Shown piece after piece: positions 1 through 5,736 of a stretch of DNA of 11,247 nt (position 1 is its first letter; the number at the start of each line of letters is the position of its first letter). The translations under genes and the position numbers were made by a program. The notes under the pieces were generated by a model that was not told the origin of the DNA, searched no databases, and saw only the letters and a program-made list of their open reading frames with translations. Source of the stretch: Thermodesulfobacteriota bacterium (lineage in GTDB: Bacteria; Desulfobacterota; BSN033; UBA1163); NCBI GenBank assembly GCA_030024065.1, contig JASEIE010000103.1, positions 1 to 11,247 of the forward strand. The letters are read 5' to 3'.

Positions 1-54
1 TTGGGGTATAGACTTGTTGTGACCGATGTTCATTGCCGATACCGAAATTCTGCT

Positions 55-109
55 ATAGGGCTATCCACTTCATACAGGCAATTAACCTGAATGAAGTGGA
101 TAGCCCTAT
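55..109. repeat. Long perfect inverted repeat (hairpin) downstream of the TolC-family gene
   Basis: The arms ATAGGGCTATCCACTTCAT (55-73) and its exact reverse complement (91-109) are 19 bp each. After one A/A mismatch the stem continues with CAGG (75-78) and CCTG (86-89), leaving a 7-nt loop, so about 23 pairs form. It lies roughly 80 bases past the tolC-type stop codon. Neither side carries a T-run, so it is not a classical intrinsic terminator. It could still slow polymerase or protect the 3' end of the tetR-tolC transcript, or be a dispersed repeat. A short CATAACT tandem duplication (119-132) follows on the plus strand. Bases 1-54 hold nothing I can recognise. Confidence 0.85.
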
Positions 110-188
110 TTCACTATTCATAACTCATAACTCTTCACTTAATTCAGTTTAAGGTTAAAGGCATTTTGTAATTCATCAATAGATGAGT

Positions 189-1502
189 TCACGGATACAT
201 CCTCCCCATGGCTCTTTCCAGTCTCGCCTTAGCGACATTAAAATCGCTCAGAGCGCCGTAGTAGTTGACCCTCGCCTGGGCCAGCAGAGTCACCGCATCA
301 AGGACATCCGTCGCAGTTGCCACTTGATATTTATATCGTTCTTCATTCATCCTCAAATTCTCTTCGGCCTGCTCAATCGATTTCTCAGAAACGCTGATAC
401 TCTTCTCAGCCACCAGCATGTTGAGGTAGCCATTTTTCACTTCCAGAGTGACCCCTTCCTTCAATTGAACCTTCGAATCTTCCGCCTGACTCACCCTCAC
501 CTTACTTTCAGCCACCTTATAGCCAACCTTTCCCCAGTCGCCAAAAGTCCATTTCATCTGGCCTCCGATGTTCCAGGTTTCCGGATCTTTATATTTTGAT
601 CCGCTCACACGAGGATCATCGCCAAACCTCGAATAGGTTCCGCTGAGACTGACGGTCGGAAAGAATCCGCTCCTGGCGATCTTCACGCTTTCCTTTGCCT
701 GATCCACTTTCAATTCCGCATTCCTGATCTCTGTTCTCTGACGGAGAGCCTCCTCAAGGCATTCCTCAAGACGGAAAGGAGAAGGTTTATATTCAAGAAT
801 GTCCACCACATTAAGAGAAGCGTTAATCTCCCTCCTGAGCAATAGGTTGAATAAAGCCTTGGCCAATGCCAGATCATTCTCTGCTCTGACCAGTCCTTGT
901 CTTGCATTCGCCAATCTCACCTCTGCCTGGAGGACATCATTCTTGGCGACAATTCCAACGTCAAAGAAGGCTTGCGTCACCTCTAACTGAGCCGCAAACT
1001 GCTTGACCGTCTGGTTCGCCACATTTAGAAATTTCTCAGCCCTTAGAATATTGAAATAACCTTCCCTCACCTGAAGGACCACATCCCTTTTCACGGTCTC
1101 CACATCCGCCCTTGAAACATCCACCCCTATCTTCTCCAAACGGTAGTTGGCGCGGATCGAACCCCCTGAAAAAAGTGGTTGTTCGACAATGCTGTTAAAA
1201 GTATAATTATTTTTTGTTCCGACCGATACCGTTCTGCCACCTGAAGAGGATTTGGCCTCCTCGTTAAGGTGCGAGTAGAAATATTCCCCTCTCCATTTAG
1301 GAAAGAAATCTGTTTCTGATGCTTTTCGTCTAAATTCGGACCCCGCCACTCCTTCTAACGCAGAATGAACTTTTAAATTCTTCTCCAGGGCAATCCTTAT
1401 GCTCTCTTCAAGGGTCAGGGTTTCTTTCGATTCCTGCGCCACCACAAAGCCTCCGGAGAAAATGACCACCAGAATTAATCCGATCATCCATTGTGCTCTC
1501 AT
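189..1502 (-). CDS. TolC-family outer-membrane efflux protein
   Basis: This 437-residue protein fits the outer-membrane efflux (OEP) family, which forms trimeric channels through the outer membrane and periplasm for tripartite exporters. A hydrophobic stretch at residues 7-20, followed by VVA-QES around residue 22, reads as a signal peptide. The mature part begins with LTLEESIRIALEKN, a typical OEP opening. Two related halves follow, each with long Ala/Glu/Lys-rich helices and beta stretches, for example FNSIVEQPLFSGG in the first half and WTFGDWGKVGYKV in the second. The length is normal for the family. The start lies 4 bases after the tetR stop, and its Shine-Dalgarno sequence lies inside the last tetR codons, so the two are translationally coupled and probably repressed together. 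No HlyD-type adaptor or inner-membrane pump is present, so the substrate cannot be stated. Confidence 0.93.
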   Translation of the reverse strand: MRAQWMIGLILVVIFSGGFVVAQESKETLTLEESIRIALEKNLKVHSALEGVAGSEFRRKASETDFFPKWRGEYFYSHLNEEAKSSSGGRTVSVGTKNNYTFNSIVEQPLFSGGSIRANYRLEKIGVDVSRADVETVKRDVVLQVREGYFNILRAEKFLNVANQTVKQFAAQLEVTQAFFDVGIVAKNDVLQAEVRLANARQGLVRAENDLALAKALFNLLLRREINASLNVVDILEYKPSPFRLEECLEEALRQRTEIRNAELKVDQAKESVKIARSGFFPTVSLSGTYSRFGDDPRVSGSKYKDPETWNIGGQMKWTFGDWGKVGYKVAESKVRVSQAEDSKVQLKEGVTLEVKNGYLNMLVAEKSISVSEKSIEQAEENLRMNEERYKYQVATATDVLDAVTLLAQARVNYYGALSDFNVAKARLERAMGRMYP

Positions 1503-1506
1503 CGAC

Positions 1507-2133
1507 CTATCTCCTCCTTTCCATTCTTTGGGTCCCCCCTAAAAAGATTTCTAAAATGTTATCCATCTTTGAAACAATCGAATAGGGTTGGGAACTGATC
1601 AGCCATTCGAAGAGGAAAGAGTTAATGATCCCAACGAAGGCATGAGCCATGTCCACAGGGTCGAGGGACTTAAACTCTCCCTCCTTAATCCCCTGCTTCA
1701 TTGTTTGGGCAAGAAAATCAATATAGGCGATCATTTTATCATGAATCCCCTTGCCTAAATCATCTTTGACGGTCCATTCAAAACGATTCCGTTCTGAAAT
1801 ATAAATTCTAAAAAAATTGCGGTTCTGCTCCATAAATTTGAGCTGATGCCCTAAGGCCCTTTTGATTCGATCCAGGGCAGAAATCTTTTTGGAGAATTCA
1901 GCCTTGACCAGGCGATTCACTTCCTCCGTCTTCTCATCGATGAGCGTAAAGTAAAGATCTTCTTTCGACCTGAAGTATTTATAGAGGGTGCCCGTTCCGA
2001 ATTCTGCGGCCTCCGCAATCTCACTCATCGATGAATGGAAGAACCCCTTGGCAGCGAAAATCTTCTCCGCCGCCTGAAGGATCTCTCCGCGGCGGACAAA
2101 ATGCTCTCTCTCTTTCCGTCTGATCTTCTCCAT
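1507..2133 (-). CDS. TetR/AcrR-family transcriptional repressor
   Basis: The 208-residue protein has a typical TetR N-terminal helix-turn-helix at about residues 15-62, including ILQAAEKIFAAKGF, the MSEIAEAAEFGTGTLYKYF recognition region and SKEDLYFTLI. The rest is a helical ligand-binding and dimerisation domain of the usual size. The family binds palindromic operators near its own promoter and is released by a small ligand. The ATG is preceded by GAGGAG (2137-2142 on the plus strand). The gene is first in an operon with the TolC-type gene, the usual arrangement for a self-regulated efflux locus. A strong promoter with operator-like half-sites lies about 230 bases upstream, and the leader between them is filled by a 170-bp MITE-like element. 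The inducer is unknown. The family call is firm; the regulon is an inference. Confidence 0.95.
   Translation of the reverse strand: MEKIRRKEREHFVRRGEILQAAEKIFAAKGFFHSSMSEIAEAAEFGTGTLYKYFRSKEDLYFTLIDEKTEEVNRLVKAEFSKKISALDRIKRALGHQLKFMEQNRNFFRIYISERNRFEWTVKDDLGKGIHDKMIAYIDFLAQTMKQGIKEGEFKSLDPVDMAHAFVGIINSFLFEWLISSQPYSIVSKMDNILEIFLGGTQRMERRR
1511..1520 (-). promoter_or_regulatory. Ribosome binding site of the tolC-type gene inside tetR
   Basis: On the minus strand AAAGGAGGAG lies 8 bases before the tolC-type ATG at 1502, and it encodes the last Arg codons of TetR. The perfect AGGAGG core and the 4-base gap between genes fix the tolC-type start and imply translational coupling. Confidence 0.8.
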
Positions 2134-2160
2134 ATTCTCCTCATGGAAATAATAAAAAAT

Positions 2161-2330
2161 TGCTTATTGACTCTGCTCACCCCGTGGATGATATTTTCGT
2201 AGGGCAGGCCTTTAGGCCTGCTTATCGCAAGGCTGAAGCCTTGCCCTACCGGAAAAAAATGCCAACCTTTGACGAACTGGTTGACAAACTGGTGGCTCCA
2301 TAAGAATTGGTGACCAGAGTCAATAGGCAA
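2161..2330. mobile_element. MITE-like element in the tetR 5' leader
   Basis: Bases 2160-2181 and 2309-2330 are inverted copies matching at 20 of 22 positions (core TATTGACTCTG). The segment they bound is immediately flanked by the 10-base direct repeat AATAAAAAAT (2151-2160 and 2330-2339), which overlaps the terminal repeat by one base and looks like a 9-10 bp target duplication. The inside contains a double hairpin (2199-2249) and a 12-bp quasi-tandem GAC(G/A)AACTGGT (2271-2293), with no credible gene. Removing the element would leave a tetR leader of about 50 bases, as expected for the promoter at 2367-2395. A non-autonomous element mobilised by a DDE transposase is the best reading. A 9-12 bp duplication occurs in some IS4-type families, but the family assignment is a guess. 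Confidence 0.65.
2199..2249. repeat. Double-hairpin dispersed palindrome inside the MITE-like element
   Basis: GTAGGGCA (2199-2206) pairs with TGCCCTAC (2242-2249). Inside are two further stems: GCAGGCCT/AGGCCTGC (2204-2211 with 2214-2221) and GCAAGGCT/AGCCTTGC (2227-2234 with 2237-2244). This three-stem layout (GTAGGGC, AGGCCT and AAGGCT modules) is a repeat style seen scattered between genes in many bacterial genomes. No T-run follows on the minus strand, so a terminator role for tetR is unlikely. It may be a second element nested inside the TIR element, or an integral part of it. Confidence 0.75.
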
Positions 2331-2343
2331 ATAAAAAATATTT

Positions 2344-2371
2344 ATTCATTTTGTGAATGGTGGTTCATTTT
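2344..2371 (-). promoter_or_regulatory. Candidate TetR-type operator over the tetR promoter
   Basis: Half-sites ATTCA (2344-2348) and TGAAT (2354-2358) form a 5-bp inverted repeat, and TGAA (2354-2357) also pairs with TTCA (2364-2367). TTCATTTT occurs twice, at 2345-2352 and 2364-2371. The cluster covers the -10 box and the expected transcription start, a position suited to autorepression by the downstream TetR protein. The half-sites are seen directly; binding by this TetR is an inference. Confidence 0.4.
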
Positions 2372-2395
2372 AAGATAAAAAAAGGGGGTTGTCAA
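2367..2395 (-). promoter_or_regulatory. Consensus sigma-70 promoter for tetR-tolC
   Basis: On the minus strand TTGACA (plus 2390-2395) is followed after exactly 17 bases by TAAAAT (plus 2367-2372). The -35 is perfect and the -10 is five of six. The predicted start near 2360 would give a leader of about 225 bases, most of it the MITE-like insertion. Confidence 0.75.
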
Positions 2396-2538
2396 ATCAA
2401 TTTGAAGGCTGTTCTCTTCTGTCTTCCGATCCCCTCCAGCCTCGCAAGCCCCCTCCTTAGCCGTCCTCTTTAAAAAATTCTGAAAAGTCGTCTTGGGTCT
2501 GACAGCCCGTTCCTGAAGAATAGATCATATCCCTTGAT
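2396..2538. other. Intergenic stretch without recognised features
   Basis: This lies between the PhoU-like gene and the tetR promoter. It is pyrimidine-rich on the plus strand. I find no coding frame with a credible start, no strong terminator and no promoter. A small CAAAT/ATTTG palindrome (2393-2404) touches the -35 box. A weak GGGTCTG/CAGCCC pairing near 2497-2510 has almost no loop and no adjacent T-run. Confidence 0.5.
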
Positions 2539-3153
2539 TTACGGTTTGGACGAAAGAGAGACAATCTTGCCGCTCACCTCCAATGTATGGGTGATGATCC
2601 CTTTCAGGGACTCGATGAGGCCCAGATAGAGGGGGGAAGATTTGGGTATACAGACCCCCTGGATCAACCTCTCCTCGTGTTCTTCCGAATACCCGTTGGC
2701 AATCTTTAATATGGACCTCACCTGTTCACCGATGTGTTGGGCAAGCAGTTTATTCTTTGTCTGGATCAGGTCCGGAAGGCTCTCCAGGAGGTCCATCGCC
2801 TCCTGAAAAATATCATTCACCTCCTTCACGGCACGATCGCTGAAAAGGATGTGATCTTTTACCATGCCCTTCAGCCGATCTACCATCTCCTCTATATTGT
2901 TACCCATTCGGTCGAAACTGGAGGCCATGGAAAGAAATGGTTTTGCCCATTGACTTCCTTTTTCGCCTGGCGCGCCCTTCTGAATCAGAAATCGGGCCAG
3001 TTCGTCTGATTTTTTTCTAACCTCCTCTTTCACTTCCTCCGCCTCTCTGACCGATTTCTCTGTGAGCGTCCGAAAAGCTTCAAAGCTGAGCTCCAGCATC
3101 TTGATCAGACTTCGACAGACCTGAATCAATTTCTCCTCAACATCTTTTTCCAT
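2539..3153 (-). CDS. PhoU-like helical protein of unknown function
   Basis: The 204 residues are almost entirely predicted helix with heptad-like charge patterns, such as EKSVREAEEVKEEVRKKSDE near residues 32-51, and there is no signal peptide or membrane segment. The C-terminal half (about residues 110-200) resembles a PhoU domain: EEHEERLIQGVC, a SSPLYLGLIESLKGI segment and HTLEVSGKIVSL follow the spacing of the second PhoU helical bundle, as also found at the end of Na/Pi cotransporters. The Asp/Glu metal ligands of PhoU (E-R-x-x-D type) appear to be missing, since the region reads LKGIITH. I infer a cytoplasmic regulatory or scaffold protein, possibly linked to phosphate. The ATG is preceded by GAGGAG with good spacing. 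The gene stands alone between repeat elements. The PhoU link is tentative; a phasin-like coiled-coil protein is the alternative. Confidence 0.75.
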   Translation of the reverse strand: MEKDVEEKLIQVCRSLIKMLELSFEAFRTLTEKSVREAEEVKEEVRKKSDELARFLIQKGAPGEKGSQWAKPFLSMASSFDRMGNNIEEMVDRLKGMVKDHILFSDRAVKEVNDIFQEAMDLLESLPDLIQTKNKLLAQHIGEQVRSILKIANGYSEEHEERLIQGVCIPKSSPLYLGLIESLKGIITHTLEVSGKIVSLSSKP

Positions 3154-3177
3154 CTTTTCTCCTCTATAAGTGGAACC

Positions 3178-3208
3178 ATTATAAGGCCTTCCTATTATAG
3201 TGTGTCAT
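3178..3208 (-). promoter_or_regulatory. Possible promoter of the PhoU-like gene
   Basis: A perfect TATAAT on the minus strand (plus 3178-3183) lies about 25 bases before the ATG. The best -35 partner is ATGACA (plus 3203-3208) with a long 19-base spacer, and it falls inside the left end of the palindromic element. A second TATAAT (3194-3199) lies right at the element edge. The -10 is convincing by sequence, the -35 is weak, and the short leader would contain only the ribosome binding site. Confidence 0.35.
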
Positions 3209-3322
3209 AGATACTTTTACCATGTTTGTCATTCCTGCGGCAGCAGGAATCCAGATTGAAAAGACTGGATTCCGGATCAAGTCCGGAATGACAAAAGATG
3301 TAAGGTCTTCCATGGTGCACTA
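3198..3322. mobile_element. 125-bp palindromic element, MITE-like
   Basis: The two ends, 3198-3235 and the reverse complement of 3285-3322, are both 38 bases long. They align without gaps from TAGTG to TTTGTCATTCC with roughly two thirds identity, including a perfect 11-bp inner stretch (3225-3235 with 3285-3295). Between them are nested stems ATTCCTGC/GCAGGAAT (3231-3250), ATCCAG/CTGGAT (3249-3270) and ATTCCGGA/TCCGGAAT (3269-3289). The outer edges are TA on both sides, which would suit a TA target duplication as in IS630/mariner-type elements. It could also be a dispersed ATTCC...GGAAT palindrome with no transposition history. It follows the EndoQ stop by 8 bases and could fold at the end of that transcript. 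Confidence 0.65.
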
Positions 3323-3329
3323 AACTTTC

Positions 3330-4580
3330 TTAAAAGAGTTTCAACTGCTCTTTCGACTGCCCTGTCTCTTTATGCTCGGGGAAAAGATTTATCTTCCCAT
3401 AAACGCCATCATGTCCTGGAATGATCGAAACCTTTCCCTGTCTCACCCGAATGATCCCTTCCAGAATCTTTGTTGGAACGAAGGAGGTTAACTCATCGGG
3501 CGTGGCGTCGAGAAGGATGTTAAATTCTGACCCTCCTCTTTCGATCAGTCGATCATACTCTGCCTCAACCGTTTTTGTCCCGACCCGATATCCCATCGCC
3601 TCCGAAATGATCTCCTCCAGAGGAATGAGATGAATGGAAGGAATTGCATTCTTCGGAATAAACCCTTCCGGACGATCGGAGAGATCCTCAACGCGATGCG
3701 CCACCCCAACAGTCAACTTTTTATTGCAGCGAGGGCAGAGGAATTGGTTCGACTTGGTCAGAGCAGGCGAGAAGATGACTCCGCACTGGCGGTGGCCGTC
3801 GTAATGATACTTCCCCTCTTCCGGAAAGAATTCGACGGTGAAGAGAAGTTTTCTCCTGTCCTTCCTCCGGATGGTCTCGACCACCTCTTTATAATTTAGC
3901 TCACCATCGAAGGCATTGGCCTCTCTCCCCAGACGGTTGGGCGAATGGGCATCGGAATTGGAAAGGAGGGTGATCTCATCAAGGGTCGAGAGCCTCCAGT
4001 TCATCTCGGGATCAGAGGAAAGGCCTGTCTCAATAGCGCGAATGTGAGGAGACAACTCTTCGAAACACTCTTCGATCGAATCGAACCCTGAATTGGCTCC
4101 AAAAATCGAAAACCACGGTGTCCAGGCGTGGGCCGGAATGATCAGGCAATCTTCGGAGATATCGAGGATCATCTTGACGAGCTCTTTTGCCGCAAAGCCG
4201 AAGATGGGTCTTCCATCCGAGGAGAGCTTCCCAAGGTTTCCCAGCCTCGAGCGGATGGCCTCAACCACTTCGAAGCTTGGGGCGAAAATGAGATTATGGA
4301 TTCGCCTCACCCTTCCGCCCTGGGTGTAGATATTGCTCACCTCTGTGGTTAAGATATAATGGATTCCTTGATCCTCCTTCTTCAATTGGAAGAGGCCATT
4401 GCCAGAAGGGACCAATTTCGATCGTAACTCAGCAAAATAGATGGGGTGGGTAAAATCTCCTGTTCCAAGAAGAGCGATCCCCTTCTTCTTCGCCCAACGT
4501 GCAAGCATCTCCACTTCCATATCCTTGCTCGTTGCCCGACTGTATTTCGAATGAAGATGAAAATCGGCGATGAACCGCAT
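3330..4580 (-). CDS. Endonuclease Q-type PHP-domain DNA repair nuclease
   Basis: Numbered from the chosen ATG, the 416-residue protein opens with RFIADFHLHSKYSRATS, carrying the PHP metal motif H8-x-H10. It continues with GTGDFTHP (D42, H45), TTEVSNIY (E80), PAHAWTPWF (H151) and NSDAHS (D210, H212), all typical PHP metal ligands. A Cys cluster (C266, C282, C285, with YDGHRQCG before it) fits the zinc-binding insertion of the endonuclease Q family. EndoQ, characterised in archaea and some bacteria, nicks DNA 5' of deaminated bases such as uracil and hypoxanthine and at abasic sites. The C-terminus is QLKLF, matching the bacterial beta-clamp-binding consensus; archaeal EndoQ is known to interact with PCNA. 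I chose ATG 4580 over the in-frame TTG at 4586 because MRFIADFH is the usual start, although neither has a good ribosome binding site. It follows the DUF763 gene. Confidence 0.9.
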   Translation of the reverse strand: MRFIADFHLHSKYSRATSKDMEVEMLARWAKKKGIALLGTGDFTHPIYFAELRSKLVPSGNGLFQLKKEDQGIHYILTTEVSNIYTQGGRVRRIHNLIFAPSFEVVEAIRSRLGNLGKLSSDGRPIFGFAAKELVKMILDISEDCLIIPAHAWTPWFSIFGANSGFDSIEECFEELSPHIRAIETGLSSDPEMNWRLSTLDEITLLSNSDAHSPNRLGREANAFDGELNYKEVVETIRRKDRRKLLFTVEFFPEEGKYHYDGHRQCGVIFSPALTKSNQFLCPRCNKKLTVGVAHRVEDLSDRPEGFIPKNAIPSIHLIPLEEIISEAMGYRVGTKTVEAEYDRLIERGGSEFNILLDATPDELTSFVPTKILEGIIRVRQGKVSIIPGHDGVYGKINLFPEHKETGQSKEQLKLF

Positions 4581-4587
4581 GTTCAAC

Positions 4588-4665
4588 CAGATTTTAGATT
4601 TCAGATTTCAGATTTTAGATTTAATGTGTCAGATTTTTCAATCTGCAATCTGCCATCTGCAATCT
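4588..4665. repeat. AATCT-type repeat at the 3' end of the DUF763 gene
   Basis: On the plus strand the left half is built from CAGATTT/TAGATTT units and the right half from the inverted sense, CAATCTG/CCATCTG units. The halves meet at a CAGATT-TTTC-AATCTG hairpin (4631-4646). Similar low-complexity repeats occur between genes in some bacterial genomes. Here the repeat forms the last 20 or so codons of the DUF763 gene, its stop codon and the spacer before EndoQ, where a ribosome binding site would be expected. Confidence 0.75.
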
Positions 4666-5731
4666 TAGTAAAATGTCTTAACCTCCGGATGGCTTCAATC
4701 TTTTCTCGATCTCCGATCCTTGCTCTCTCAATGGCTTCCTTTAGTACCTCAATCGTTTTATCGTAAACTTTTCGATCCACTGGATAAGGATGGCCATCTT
4801 TTCCTCCGTGAGCAAAGCTAAATCGGGTGGGATCTCTGAAACTGGGGCTGACTCCATAGATCAACTCTGAGATCAGGCTCAATGCTCGAAGGCTTTTGGG
4901 ACCAACCCCTTGTATTCCAAGAAGTTGCTCAAAATTCCTGGGAGATCGTTCATGGATTTGAATAAATATCTTCTCCAATCTCTCCAGATGGATTTCCTCC
5001 ATCGGAATGGGATGTTCCTTCGGAAGAAAAAGTTCTTTTGCCTTTTCCCCTTCAGTAATCAAAAACTCAGGTTTCTCATAAGAAAGCTTTGTGATAACCT
5101 GTCTGGCTCTTTCACTTTCAAAGGCAACCAGATTCAGTCCTTCTTTTTTCTGATCACAACACACCGCCCAATGGGGTTCACAGACAAAATCTTTTACCCC
5201 TTGACTCAACCAATGATACCTTCTGGCGTATCGTGTTTTCTCATTCATGCCTTGTTGGATCACTGCCCAGGATCCTTTATTCGTGAAGAAGAAACAGTGA
5301 TGATAGATCTGGTATCCATCCTGAACGGCTGCACTATCGACCTTTGCAGACATTCGGCTTGCATAGATGAGGGGAGATCCATCGATGGATCGTTGATGAC
5401 AGATCTCTTCTATCTCCAAAGGAGTCTTTCTGGAGGTCTTTCCTTTGCCTCCCGCAATGTAGAGCCCCAATTCCTTTTCAATCCCATGAACACCTTCTTT
5501 CAATGCTCCACAGACTGTTGTCGTCAATCCACTGGAGTGCCAGTCAAAACCCAATGCACAACCGAAGGCCTGAAACCAGAAAGGATCGGAGAGCCGGAGG
5601 AGCAATTCTTCAGGTCCAAAGCTATCAATAATGAAAAAGGTAATCTCTCTTGAAAGCGCCTTCATCCTCTGAAAGAGCCATGGAGGCGCCTTCCCATAGT
5701 GGAGCGGAAGATGAGCAACGCCAGTTTTCAT
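4601..5731 (-). CDS. DUF763 family protein with helix-hairpin-helix, probable DNA-repair factor
   Basis: The opening TGVAHLPLHYGKAPPWLFQRM is the hallmark of the DUF763 family, found mainly in archaea and scattered bacteria, which has no established biochemical role that I know of. Other conserved-looking blocks are FGCALGFDWHSSG (56-68), a SRMSAKVDSAAVQDGYQIYHH region (125-145), EPHWAVCC (185-192) and DGHPYPVDRKVYD (312-324). Residues 268-288 (EQLLGIQGVGPKSLRALSL) form a helix-hairpin-helix motif, which usually contacts DNA. The gene starts 5 bases after hsdM and runs 14-20 bases into EndoQ, so it belongs to the same transcript; pairing with EndoQ suggests DNA repair (inference). The last roughly 20 residues, from IADGRLQIEK onward, are encoded by an AATCT-type repeat and probably replace the original C-terminus. 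A GGGAGAAAG stretch before the ATG could serve as ribosome binding site. Confidence 0.88.
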   Translation of the reverse strand: MKTGVAHLPLHYGKAPPWLFQRMKALSREITFFIIDSFGPEELLLRLSDPFWFQAFGCALGFDWHSSGLTTTVCGALKEGVHGIEKELGLYIAGGKGKTSRKTPLEIEEICHQRSIDGSPLIYASRMSAKVDSAAVQDGYQIYHHCFFFTNKGSWAVIQQGMNEKTRYARRYHWLSQGVKDFVCEPHWAVCCDQKKEGLNLVAFESERARQVITKLSYEKPEFLITEGEKAKELFLPKEHPIPMEEIHLERLEKIFIQIHERSPRNFEQLLGIQGVGPKSLRALSLISELIYGVSPSFRDPTRFSFAHGGKDGHPYPVDRKVYDKTIEVLKEAIERARIGDREKIEAIRRLRHFTKIADGRLQIEKSDTLNLKSEI

Positions 5732-5736
5732 TCTTA

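Noticed and set aside
1..90. Plus-strand open frame from the left edge ending at 88-90
   Set aside because: It reads into the hairpin arm and resembles no protein I recognise; too short to support.
55..109. Intrinsic terminator for the tetR-tolC operon
   Set aside because: The stem is strong but no T-run follows on the minus strand, so I list it only as an inverted repeat.
183..599. Plus-strand open frame of 138 codons
   Set aside because: It lies antisense to the TolC-family gene and its composition (His, Ser, Phe-rich) looks non-coding.
2025..2330. Minus-strand frame of 101 codons overlapping the start of tetR
   Set aside because: It runs through the MITE-like element and overlaps tetR out of frame; no ribosome binding site or family resemblance.
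2497..2510. GGGTCTG/CAGCCC pairing as a terminator behind the PhoU-like gene
   Set aside because: It has an internal mismatch, practically no loop and no adjacent T-run.
4588..4665. Short CRISPR-like array because of repeated AGATTT units
   Set aside because: Units are about 7 bases, imperfect and without spacers; this is a simple quasi-tandem repeat.
4910..5653. Long plus-strand open frame of 247 codons
   Set aside because: It is fully antisense to the well-supported DUF763 gene, has Cys/Phe/Leu-rich unstructured content and matches no family I know.
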